Positions 9,365 to 17,856 of a stretch of 64,000 nucleotides of DNA are shown piece by piece. The stretch covers positions 62,001-126,000 of the forward strand of contig JAFSSE010000014.1 in NCBI GenBank assembly GCA_017445755.1, written 5' to 3'. This stretch comes from Bacteroidales bacterium (GTDB lineage: Bacteria > Bacteroidota > Bacteroidia > Bacteroidales > UBA932). Made by a program: the position numbers and the translations under genes. The notes below the pieces were generated by a model. The model worked only from the letters and a program-made list of their open reading frames with translations, was not told the origin of the DNA and did no database searches. Every line of letters starts with the position of its first letter. Within the stretch, counting starts at the first letter, position 1.

Positions 9365-10167
9365 TGTCAGCCAAGAAAACCGCTGCCCGCGCCTATATCG
9401 TTCTGCTGCTTATAGTCCTCTATGCGCCCATCATCTTTATCGCGGTCTGCTCCTTTACGGAAGCGAAGTCCCTCGGTAACTGGACCGGGTTCTCACTGAA
9501 TCTCTACAAGTCCCTCTTTACCGGCGGCATGCAGAATTCGGAGGCCCTTCTGAGCGCAGTCAGGAACACCCTCCTGATCGCCCTTGTAGCTTCAATCGTT
9601 GCGACCCTTCTCGGGACCGTCGCCGCCATTGGAATCTATAATCTCCGCGGACGGAAAAAGCAGGTTATGCAGCTTCTGAACAGCGTTCCGATGATTAACC
9701 CGGATATCATTACGGGTGTTTCGCTGTTCCTGCTTTTCGTCTTCCTCCGCTTCTCACAGGGATATACGACCGTAATCCTCGCCCATATCACTTTCTGTAC
9801 CCCGTATGTGGTCCTGAATGTGCTTCCGAAGCTCTCCCAGATGAATCCGAATGTCTATGAGGCGGCCCTCGACCTTGGGGCGACGCCCTTCCAGGCGCTC
9901 CGGAAAGTTCTCATTCCGGCGCTTCGTCCCGGAATGATTTCGGGCTTCATCCTCTCTTTCACGATGAGTCTCGACGATTTCGCCGTGACCTTCTTCACAA
10001 GGGGAACAATCGGGCTGGATACCCTTTCAACCTTTATTTATACCGACGCGAGGAAGGGCGGTCTGACGCCTGAACTCCGTCCCCTGATGACCATCATCTT
10101 CCTTATCATTCTGGTGGTCCTTCTCGTTGTCAATATCCGTAAAAGCAAAGAAAATACTGAAAAATGA
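9361..10167 (+). CDS. potC: Spermidine/putrescine ABC transporter permease PotC
   Basis: A 268-residue permease with about six membrane segments. The EAA loop reads YEAALDLGATPFQALRKVLIP, followed by the PotC-type SFTMSLDDFAVTFF block. It overlaps potB and potD by 4 nt each. The start may be the first or second codon of the ATGATG at 9361. Confidence 0.93.
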   Translation: MMSAKKTAARAYIVLLLIVLYAPIIFIAVCSFTEAKSLGNWTGFSLNLYKSLFTGGMQNSEALLSAVRNTLLIALVASIVATLLGTVAAIGIYNLRGRKKQVMQLLNSVPMINPDIITGVSLFLLFVFLRFSQGYTTVILAHITFCTPYVVLNVLPKLSQMNPNVYEAALDLGATPFQALRKVLIPALRPGMISGFILSFTMSLDDFAVTFFTRGTIGLDTLSTFIYTDARKGGLTPELRPLMTIIFLIILVVLLVVNIRKSKENTEK

Positions 10168-11453
10168 AAAGAATCCTTCTCGCACTGGCGGCTTCGCTGA
10201 CCGTCCTTTCATGTTCATCCAACCGGGAGCAGATCCTGAAAGTCTATAACTGGTCCGACTATATCGCCGAAGGGGTCATCGAAGATTTCGAGGCGTGGTA
10301 CAAGGAACAGACCGGCAAGGACATCAAGGTCGTCTATCAGACCTTTGACGTCAATGAGACCATGCTCTCCAAAATCGAAAAGGGTCATGAGGACTATGAC
10401 GTCGTCTGCCCTTCCGACTATATTATTGAGAGGATGCTCAACGGGGGACTTCTCCTTCCGATGGACTATTCCGAGATTCCGGACAGCGTAAACTATATTA
10501 CAGCCAATCGCAGTCCTTTCATTGTCAATATGTTCCGGGAAATCAACCCCGAACTCGACGCCAATGACTATTCCGTCGCATACATGTGGGGAACGACCGG
10601 TATCATCTACAATACGGAATTCGTGACCGATGAGGAGGCCTCGACCTGGGATGTGATATCGAATCCCAAGTTCAAGGACCAGGTCCTTATAAAGGATGCC
10701 CCGAGGGATGTTTACGGCCCCATCCTTATCTACCTCAAGCGCAAGGAGCTCGCCGAGGGAACCGTTACCCTCCAGGAGCTGATGCAGGACTCCTCCGACG
10801 AGTCCATTGCTGCCGTCGAGGCATACCTCAAGGCGGCGAAGGATAATGTACTCGGCTGGGAGGCCGATTTCGGCAAGGACCAGATGACCAAGGGCCGCGG
10901 AGTCCTTTCGCTCAACTGGAGCGGCGACGCCGTCTGGGCCATCGAAGAGGCGGCCTCGGTAGGTGTCGAGCTGAAGTACCAGGTCCCCGTGGAAGGAAGT
11001 ACGGTGTGGTTTGACGGCTGGGTCATTCCGAAGTATGCGAAGAATGTCGCTGCGGCAACCTGGTTCATCAACTTCATGTGCCGTCCGGACATTTCCATCC
11101 GGAACATGGAAGAGACCGGATACATCGCCTCAAACGGTTCTCCGGAGGTTCTCGCTTCCCAGATTGACGAGGAGCAGGAGGCCATCGACCTCACTTATTT
11201 CTTCGGGGAAGGCGCTGACAGCGTCCATGTCGATGCGACCCTTTATCCGGACCGCTCCGTCATCGAGCGCTGCGCCCTCGAGCATGACTGGGGTGCCGAC
11301 ACGGATAAACTCCTCGCGATGTGGGCAAGGGTCAAGGGGGACAACGCCAGTTCCATGACCTATATAATCATCGGTATTCTCATCGTAGCGGTCATTGTCG
11401 CCGCCGTCGTTAATTCCAGGAAGAAAAAAGCCCGTAAACACCATCGCCGCTAA
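10164..11453 (+). CDS. potD: Polyamine-binding lipoprotein PotD with extra C-terminal membrane helix
   Basis: A 429-residue substrate-binding protein of the polyamine transporter. The signal peptide ends in a lipobox (TVLSC, Cys at about residue 17). The mature part starts with ILKVYNWSDYIAEGVIEDFE and contains YMWGTTGIIYN and WFDGWVIPKYAKN, all typical of PotD/PotF. Unusually, after the binding domain there is a hydrophobic helix (about residues 398-417, IIIGILIVAVIVAAVV) and a strongly basic tail (SRKKKARKHHRR). That would give two anchors: an N-terminal lipid and a C-terminal helix in the inner membrane. The stop overlaps the next start (TAATG). Confidence 0.92.
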   Translation: MKRILLALAASLTVLSCSSNREQILKVYNWSDYIAEGVIEDFEAWYKEQTGKDIKVVYQTFDVNETMLSKIEKGHEDYDVVCPSDYIIERMLNGGLLLPMDYSEIPDSVNYITANRSPFIVNMFREINPELDANDYSVAYMWGTTGIIYNTEFVTDEEASTWDVISNPKFKDQVLIKDAPRDVYGPILIYLKRKELAEGTVTLQELMQDSSDESIAAVEAYLKAAKDNVLGWEADFGKDQMTKGRGVLSLNWSGDAVWAIEEAASVGVELKYQVPVEGSTVWFDGWVIPKYAKNVAAATWFINFMCRPDISIRNMEETGYIASNGSPEVLASQIDEEQEAIDLTYFFGEGADSVHVDATLYPDRSVIERCALEHDWGADTDKLLAMWARVKGDNASSMTYIIIGILIVAVIVAAVVNSRKKKARKHHRR

Positions 11454-12565
11454 TGAAAAAGGTCCTGTATCTCATTCTGGTCCTCGCCGCAGTTTCCTGC
11501 AGTGGAAGGCGGCAGGGACTGGATCTCGCGGATCCGTCCGCCTTCTCCGATTATGACGGAGAGGAAAGCGTCACCCTCTATACCCTCCGGAGCGGGGGAC
11601 TCGTTATGCAGGTGACGAATTTCGGCGCCCGCGTCGTTTCGCTCTATGCTCCCGACAGGGACGGAAAAATGGGGGATGTGGTCCTCGGCCATGCAACGCT
11701 TCAGGAGTATGTCCATCCTGTGGGGGAGCGCTTCCTCGGCGCCTGTGTCGGTCCGGTTGCGAACCGTATCGGCGGGGCTTCTTTTACCGTCGATGGAGCA
11801 GAGTACAGCACTCCGAAGAATGACAATGAGGTCAATACCCTCCACGGCGGGTTCATAGGCGTTGACAACCTCGTCTGGGACGTCCTTTCATCGACCGATT
11901 CGTCCCTGACCCTGCATCTCCTCCACCCGGATGGCCTTGAGGGATATCCCGGTAACCTCGACATGACAATGGAGTATTCCCTTTCCGGGAATGATTTCAT
12001 TGTGACCTACTCAGCGGTGACGGACAAGGCGACCCCGGTCAATTTCTCCCACCATCCCTTTTTCAACCTCGGAGGCCCCTCGGTCGAGTCCTATCTCATG
12101 ACCATAAATGCGGACCGCTATACCCCGATTGACGCTCTCAGCATCCCTACCGGCGAGCTTGCACCCGTCGAAGGGACGCCCTTCGATTTCAGGACGGAGC
12201 ATGCCATAGGGGAACGGATAGGGGAGGATGACGTCCAGCTCCGGAACGCCCGCGGTTATGACCATAACTGGTGCCTTCTGAACTCCGGCGATGGCCTTGA
12301 GAGCGCCTGCACGGTCTATGACCCTTCTTCAGGACGGCAGCTGGAGGTCCTGACCGACCAGGTGGGCCTTCAGTTCTACAGCGGAAACTTTTTTGACGGA
12401 ACTACCCTCGACCGTCATGGCCGGCCCATGGCTTTCCGCGGTTCCCTCGCCCTCGAAGCCCAGAAATATCCCGACAGCCCGAACCACGCGGGCTTTACGG
12501 ACGTGATACTCCGGCCTGGCGAGACTTACACCCAGAAGACGGTTTACCGCTTTTCCGTCCGCTGA
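11453..12565 (+). CDS. Aldose 1-epimerase lipoprotein (GalM family)
   Basis: A 370-residue protein with a lipobox signal peptide (AAVSC, Cys near residue 16), so it is lipid-anchored outside the cytoplasm. GalM features include NFGARVVSL, PVANRIGGASF, NTLHGG, the active-site-type NFSHHPFFNL and the GYDHNW segment. The family interconverts alpha and beta anomers of aldoses. Its place at the end of a polyamine transport operon is unexpected. A GC-rich palindrome (CCTCCCGGGAGG, 12574-12585) follows the stop but lacks a T-tract. Confidence 0.88.
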   Translation: MKKVLYLILVLAAVSCSGRRQGLDLADPSAFSDYDGEESVTLYTLRSGGLVMQVTNFGARVVSLYAPDRDGKMGDVVLGHATLQEYVHPVGERFLGACVGPVANRIGGASFTVDGAEYSTPKNDNEVNTLHGGFIGVDNLVWDVLSSTDSSLTLHLLHPDGLEGYPGNLDMTMEYSLSGNDFIVTYSAVTDKATPVNFSHHPFFNLGGPSVESYLMTINADRYTPIDALSIPTGELAPVEGTPFDFRTEHAIGERIGEDDVQLRNARGYDHNWCLLNSGDGLESACTVYDPSSGRQLEVLTDQVGLQFYSGNFFDGTTLDRHGRPMAFRGSLALEAQKYPDSPNHAGFTDVILRPGETYTQKTVYRFSVR

Positions 12566-12610
12566 CCTCCCTTCCTCCCGGGAGGGGACATGCGGGTGTC
12601 AACTTTCGTT

Positions 12611-12623
12611 TGACAATTTGTCA
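12611..12623. promoter_or_regulatory. Palindrome upstream of the groES promoter
   Basis: TGACAATTTGTCA is a perfect inverted repeat (6-bp arms around one base), 13 nt before the sigma-54-like -24 box. It could be a binding site for an activator or repressor. The protein is unknown. Confidence 0.4.
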
Positions 12624-12636
12624 GTTTTCCGGCCCT

Positions 12637-12652
12637 TGGCACACCCCTTGAT
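12637..12652 (+). promoter_or_regulatory. Sigma-54-like promoter of groESL
   Basis: TGGCACACCCCTTGAT matches the sigma-54 consensus TGGCACRNNNNTTGCW except for A in place of C at the -12 GC. The GG and GA doublets have the required 10-base spacing. Initiation would fall near 12662. No good TAnnTTTG box is seen here. Confidence 0.5.
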
Positions 12653-12653
12653 A

Positions 12654-12679
12654 TACTTTTCACCGCAAAGTGAAAAGTA
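12654..12679. promoter_or_regulatory. 10-bp inverted repeat at the predicted groES transcript start
   Basis: TACTTTTCAC (12654-12663) and GTGAAAAGTA (12670-12679) are perfect arms around CGCAAA. It spans the predicted start site, so it may be an operator or a 5' hairpin that protects or regulates the mRNA. It is not the CIRCE sequence. Confidence 0.45.
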
Positions 12680-12696
12680 CTAAAAACACGTATATC

Positions 12697-14588
<1,892 letters not shown>

Positions 14589-14599
14589 TATCCTAATGT

Positions 14600-14634
14600 C
14601 AACCTACCCATTTCCGGGTAGGTTGATTTTTTTT
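14600..14634 (+). terminator. Intrinsic terminator of groESL
   Basis: CAACCTACCC (14600-14609) and GGGTAGGTTG (14616-14625) form a perfect 10-bp stem with a 6-nt loop, followed by eight T residues. The T-tract ends directly at the ATG of the lacI-type gene at 14635. Confidence 0.93.
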
Positions 14635-15639
14635 ATGAAGAATACTCTCAATACGATATCCGAGCTGACCGGGGTGTCGGTTTCTACGGTTTCCAGGGTG
14701 CTCTCCGGCAAGGCGGAGCAGTACCGGATAAGCGCCCGTACGGCCCAGCGGGTCCGCGCAGTGGCTGAGGAATGCGGGTACATACCAGATCTCGTTGCCA
14801 AAGGACTCCGCACCAGGCGTACCGGAATCGTCGGATTGACGGTGCCGAATATCGACAACCCTTTTTTCTCCAATCTTTCGTGCATTGTCATCGGAGAGTT
14901 GAAACGGCTGGGGTATCATGTTATCCTCGCGGATTCCATGGAGTCCGGGGAAGGGGAGGCGGATGCTCTCAATATGTTTGTTTCCAGAAAGGTGGACGGT
15001 ATTATTGCCGTGCCCGTCGGTGCGGATCCCACCGCTCTGGAGCGCCTCTCCATGAGGATACCCATCGTCCTGATTGACCGTTACTTCCCGGATTCGGAAC
15101 TCCCATATGTAGGGACGGATAACTATGCGGGAGCCAGGATGGCGGGAGAGTATCTGATTTCCCGTGGGTACCGGAACATCCTTGCCGTCCAGGGGAATCT
15201 GGCGGCTGTCTCCAACAGAGAGAGGGTCAGGGGCCTTAAGGATACGGTTTCGGCCGCCCATGGCGTTCGGTGCCGCTTCGACGGCGATGCTTTTTCCATG
15301 GAGAACGGTCGGCGGGTCATGGAGCATTATCTCGCCGGCGCAGGGGAGCGGCCTGATGCCGTTTTCGCTTTTTCATCGACAATCCTCCTCGGTGCCATCA
15401 TGGCCATCCGGGCTGCTGGCCTTAGGATTCCGGATGATATCGGGGTGGTTTCTTTCGACAACAACGGCTTCCTCGATTATCTGGATCCGGCTGTCAGCCG
15501 AATCGAGCAGCCCCTCCAGGAAATCGGTGCCGCGGCCTCCCGGATCCTCACCGACCTGATTGATGGCAGGGAGGGCTCCTCCGTTTCCCGGCAGATTCTC
15601 CTTCCACCCTCGCTGGTCATCCGTTCCAGCTGTCGTTAG
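14635..15639 (+). CDS. LacI-family transcriptional regulator
   Basis: 334 residues. The ATG at 14635 gives the canonical helix-turn-helix NTISELTGVSVSTVSRVLSG with the hinge-helix ending DLVAKGLRTRRTG near residues 55-64. The rest is a periplasmic-binding-protein-like sensor: VGLTVPNIDNPFFSNL, DGIIAVPVG, IPIVLIDRYF and VVSFDNNGFLDYLDPAVSRIEQP. LacI-type repressors release DNA on binding a sugar or nucleoside. It lies just upstream of the ribokinase operon, whose promoter carries a LacI-type palindrome (15842-15857), so it is the probable regulator. It has no leader of its own, because the groEL terminator abuts the start codon. Confidence 0.93.
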   Translation: MKNTLNTISELTGVSVSTVSRVLSGKAEQYRISARTAQRVRAVAEECGYIPDLVAKGLRTRRTGIVGLTVPNIDNPFFSNLSCIVIGELKRLGYHVILADSMESGEGEADALNMFVSRKVDGIIAVPVGADPTALERLSMRIPIVLIDRYFPDSELPYVGTDNYAGARMAGEYLISRGYRNILAVQGNLAAVSNRERVRGLKDTVSAAHGVRCRFDGDAFSMENGRRVMEHYLAGAGERPDAVFAFSSTILLGAIMAIRAAGLRIPDDIGVVSFDNNGFLDYLDPAVSRIEQPLQEIGAAASRILTDLIDGREGSSVSRQILLPPSLVIRSSCR

Positions 15640-15647
15640 TACTTACC

Positions 15648-15757
15648 GCACAAGGTCGAAAAACAGGGTGGGGACCTTGCGCACTGATTCCCTACTGGAG
15701 GGCGTCAGAGGGAACTCTCGCTGCGCAAGGTCCCTGGTGTAAAATTCGACCTTGAGC
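15648..15757. repeat. Nested palindromic element, about 110 nt, four alternating CAAGGTC half-sites
   Basis: CAAGGTCGAA (15651-15660) pairs with TTCGACCTTG (15745-15754). GGGACCTTGCGCA (15671-15683) pairs with TGCGCAAGGTCCC (15722-15734), and TTCCCT (15688-15693) with AGGGAA (15709-15714). The two outer arm segments are separated by 11 unpaired bases (10 if the extra G-C pair is counted) on both sides. CAAGGTC and GACCTTG are also complementary within each arm, so two smaller hairpins are possible. It could be a structured RNA, a miniature mobile element or a binding array. It has no T-tract. Confidence 0.7.
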
Positions 15758-15797
15758 GCTGTGGGCAAATGGATTACTCCTTTTCTAAAAAGAAAAA

Positions 15798-15829
15798 TTT
15801 GGTTTTTTCGATGGAAAAAACTAAATTGG
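15798..15829 (+). promoter_or_regulatory. Promoter of the ribokinase-led operon
   Basis: TTTG at 15798-15801, then 20 nt, then TAAATTGG at 15822-15829, one mismatch from TAnnTTTG. Transcription would begin near 15835, immediately upstream of the operator palindrome. Confidence 0.45.
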
Positions 15830-15841
15830 CAAAGAAAATCT

Positions 15842-15857
15842 GCGCAATCGATTGCGC
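15842..15857. promoter_or_regulatory. Probable LacI-family operator
   Basis: GCGCAATCGATTGCGC is a perfect 16-bp palindrome with the central CG and AANCGNTT core typical of LacI-family operators. It lies just downstream of the predicted start of transcription, where a bound repressor would block the polymerase. The lacI-type gene at 14635-15639 is the obvious partner. Confidence 0.65.
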
Positions 15858-15878
15858 CAAAACGGAAAACAAAAATAA

Positions 15879-15911
15879 TAGACACTAAAAAACAATAATT
15901 AGACACTAAAA
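15879..15911 (+). repeat. Short direct repeat before the ribokinase start
   Basis: TAGACACTAAAA occurs at 15879-15890 and again at 15900-15911, the second copy running into the start codon. Each is preceded by AATAAT or AATAATT. It may be a duplicated A-rich translation initiation region. Confidence 0.5.
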
Positions 15912-16816
15912 TGGAAATACAAGGAAAACGGATTCTTGTTATCGGAAGCAGCAATACCGACATGACCGCAAGAACGGAGACCCTGCCCCTTCCGGGACAG
16001 ACTCTCCTTGGAGGTGAGTTCACCTCGGGCCCCGGGGGAAAGGGCGCGAACCAGGCCGTCGCGGCGGTGCGTCTCGGCGGGGAAGCCGCCCTGGTCTGCA
16101 AGGTCGGGAAGGATTCCTTCGGCGACGAAGCAGTCAGGCATTATGCCGGAGAAGGGCTGGATACATCCCTGGTCCTCCGGAGCGACAAGCCCTCGGGAGT
16201 GGCCCTTATCAATGTTGACGCGAAGGGGGAGAATGCCATTGTGGTCGCTCCAGGAGCCAATATGGACTGGACTGAGGAGGATATCGATTCCATCGCTCCC
16301 GCAATTCGCTCCGCCGGTATTCTTCTGATGCAGCTGGAGATTCCGGTTCCTTCCGTTCTGAAAGCCGCACGTATTGCCCATGAGGCCGGAGTTACGGTGG
16401 TACTCAACCCTGCGCCGTATGCTCCTGTCCCTGAGGAGCTTTTCCGGTATGTTGACCTTTTCATTCCCAATGAAACCGAGCTTTCCTGTTATGCCGGAAT
16501 ACCCGTGAATGATCTCGAGTCGGCAAAGAAGGCCGCCGTAATCATGATCGGGAAGGGTGTCAGGAAGATTATCGTCACCCTCGGTTCCAAGGGTTCCCTG
16601 ATTACCGACGGGGTGACGGAGTTCAGGGTCGAACCCGTCCGGGTTGAGCCAGTTGATACCACGGCGGCAGGGGATACCTACTGCGGGGCCCTCTGCGTCG
16701 GGCTTTCCGAGGGCATGTCCCTCGAAGAGGCGGCCGCCTTTGCGAGCCGCGCCAGCGCCATTTCCGTAACCCGCCCCGGCGCCCAGAACTCGATGCCATA
16801 CAGGTCTGAAATGTAA
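15911..16816 (+). CDS. rbsK: Ribokinase (PfkB family)
   Basis: 301 residues, normal length. The N-terminal sugar-binding block is VIGSSNTDMTARTETLPLPG with GPGGKGANQAVAAVRLGG. The C-terminal PfkB signature is DTTAAGDTYCGAL, with the catalytic base Asp255. NPAPYAPVPEEL and PNETEL are typical of RbsK. It phosphorylates ribose to ribose 5-phosphate in the cytoplasm. Another pentose or a nucleoside cannot be excluded. It is the first gene after the LacI-type operator and is followed after 20 nt by a sugar permease. Confidence 0.92.
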   Translation: MEIQGKRILVIGSSNTDMTARTETLPLPGQTLLGGEFTSGPGGKGANQAVAAVRLGGEAALVCKVGKDSFGDEAVRHYAGEGLDTSLVLRSDKPSGVALINVDAKGENAIVVAPGANMDWTEEDIDSIAPAIRSAGILLMQLEIPVPSVLKAARIAHEAGVTVVLNPAPYAPVPEELFRYVDLFIPNETELSCYAGIPVNDLESAKKAAVIMIGKGVRKIIVTLGSKGSLITDGVTEFRVEPVRVEPVDTTAAGDTYCGALCVGLSEGMSLEEAAAFASRASAISVTRPGAQNSMPYRSEM

Positions 16817-16836
16817 AACAATAAAAATAATAAGCC

Positions 16837-17856
16837 ATGTTTATCGTCAACAGCTATTCGCTTGCAGTAATTCTCTGCTTTGTTATCATGCTTTGCTGGG
16901 GTTCCTGGGGAAATACCCAGAAACTCGCCGCCAAGAGCTGGAGGTATGAACTCTTCTACTGGGACTATGTCATCGGTATGGTACTGTTCTCCCTTCTTCT
17001 CGCCTTTACCCTTGGCTCAATCGGCTCCGAAGGCCGTCCTTTCCTCCAGGATATCGCCCAGGCCTCGAGTTCTGCCGTATGGAGCATAGTGATCGGCGGT
17101 GTGATTTTCAATGCGTCTAACATTCTTCTGAGCGCTTCGACATCGATCGCCGGCATGTCGGTGGCCTTCCCTCTCGGCGTCGGCCTCGCCCTTGTCCTCG
17201 GAGTCTTCAACAATTACCGGGTGGCCCTCCAGCAGGGAACTGACCCCGGCAATGTGACCCTCCTGGCACTCGGAGTGGCCCTTGTCGTCGCCGCCATTGT
17301 CTGCAACGGCGTTGCATCGGCCCAGAAAGGCGATTCCGGTATTTCCAAAAAGGACCAGAGAAAGGGCATTATCCTCGCCTTCCTCGCAGGTCTTATCATG
17401 TCGTTCTTCTCCTCGTTTGTAATGCGGGCCATGGACCTTACGAACTTCGCCGCTCCGGCGGAGGGCAAGGTGACCCCGTATACTGCGACAGTGATTTTCA
17501 CCCTGGCGGTGCTGGCCAGCAACTTCATATTCAATACAATAGTCATGAAGAAGCCCTTCGTCGGAGAGCCCGTCTCCTACAGCCAGTATTTCAAGGGTAA
17601 TGCGAAGACCCACCTTGTCGGTATGCTCGGCGGTGCCATCTGGTGCCTCGGTACGGCCCTCAGCTACATTACTGCCGAGAAGGCGGGTGCCGCCATCTCT
17701 TACGCCCTCGGGCAGGGCGCGCCAATGGTCGCGGCCATCTGGGGCGTCTTCATCTGGAAGGAGTTCAAGGGAGCCCCGAAGAAGGTCTATGGCCTTCTTG
17801 CAGTCATGTTTGTACTCTTCGTGGCCGGTCTCGGCTGCATAGTAGCAGCAAGATAA
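16837..17856 (+). CDS. GRP/RhaT-like sugar permease (DMT superfamily), probably ribose
   Basis: 339 residues with about ten hydrophobic helices. The start YSLAVILCFVIMLCWGSWGN and the block GMSVAFPLGVGLALVLGVFNNY are typical of the glucose/ribose/rhamnose (GRP) transporter family. The family moves sugars across the inner membrane by proton symport. Its place directly after ribokinase makes ribose the best guess. Its stop overlaps the next start (TAATG), which couples it to an extracytoplasmic phosphoesterase. Confidence 0.85.
   Translation: MFIVNSYSLAVILCFVIMLCWGSWGNTQKLAAKSWRYELFYWDYVIGMVLFSLLLAFTLGSIGSEGRPFLQDIAQASSSAVWSIVIGGVIFNASNILLSASTSIAGMSVAFPLGVGLALVLGVFNNYRVALQQGTDPGNVTLLALGVALVVAAIVCNGVASAQKGDSGISKKDQRKGIILAFLAGLIMSFFSSFVMRAMDLTNFAAPAEGKVTPYTATVIFTLAVLASNFIFNTIVMKKPFVGEPVSYSQYFKGNAKTHLVGMLGGAIWCLGTALSYITAEKAGAAISYALGQGAPMVAAIWGVFIWKEFKGAPKKVYGLLAVMFVLFVAGLGCIVAAR

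Noticed and set aside
12566..12585. Possible terminator after galM (CCTCCC/GGGAGG)
   Set aside because: A palindrome is present but there is no T-tract and the loop is either absent or formed by the same bases, so I do not call it a terminator.
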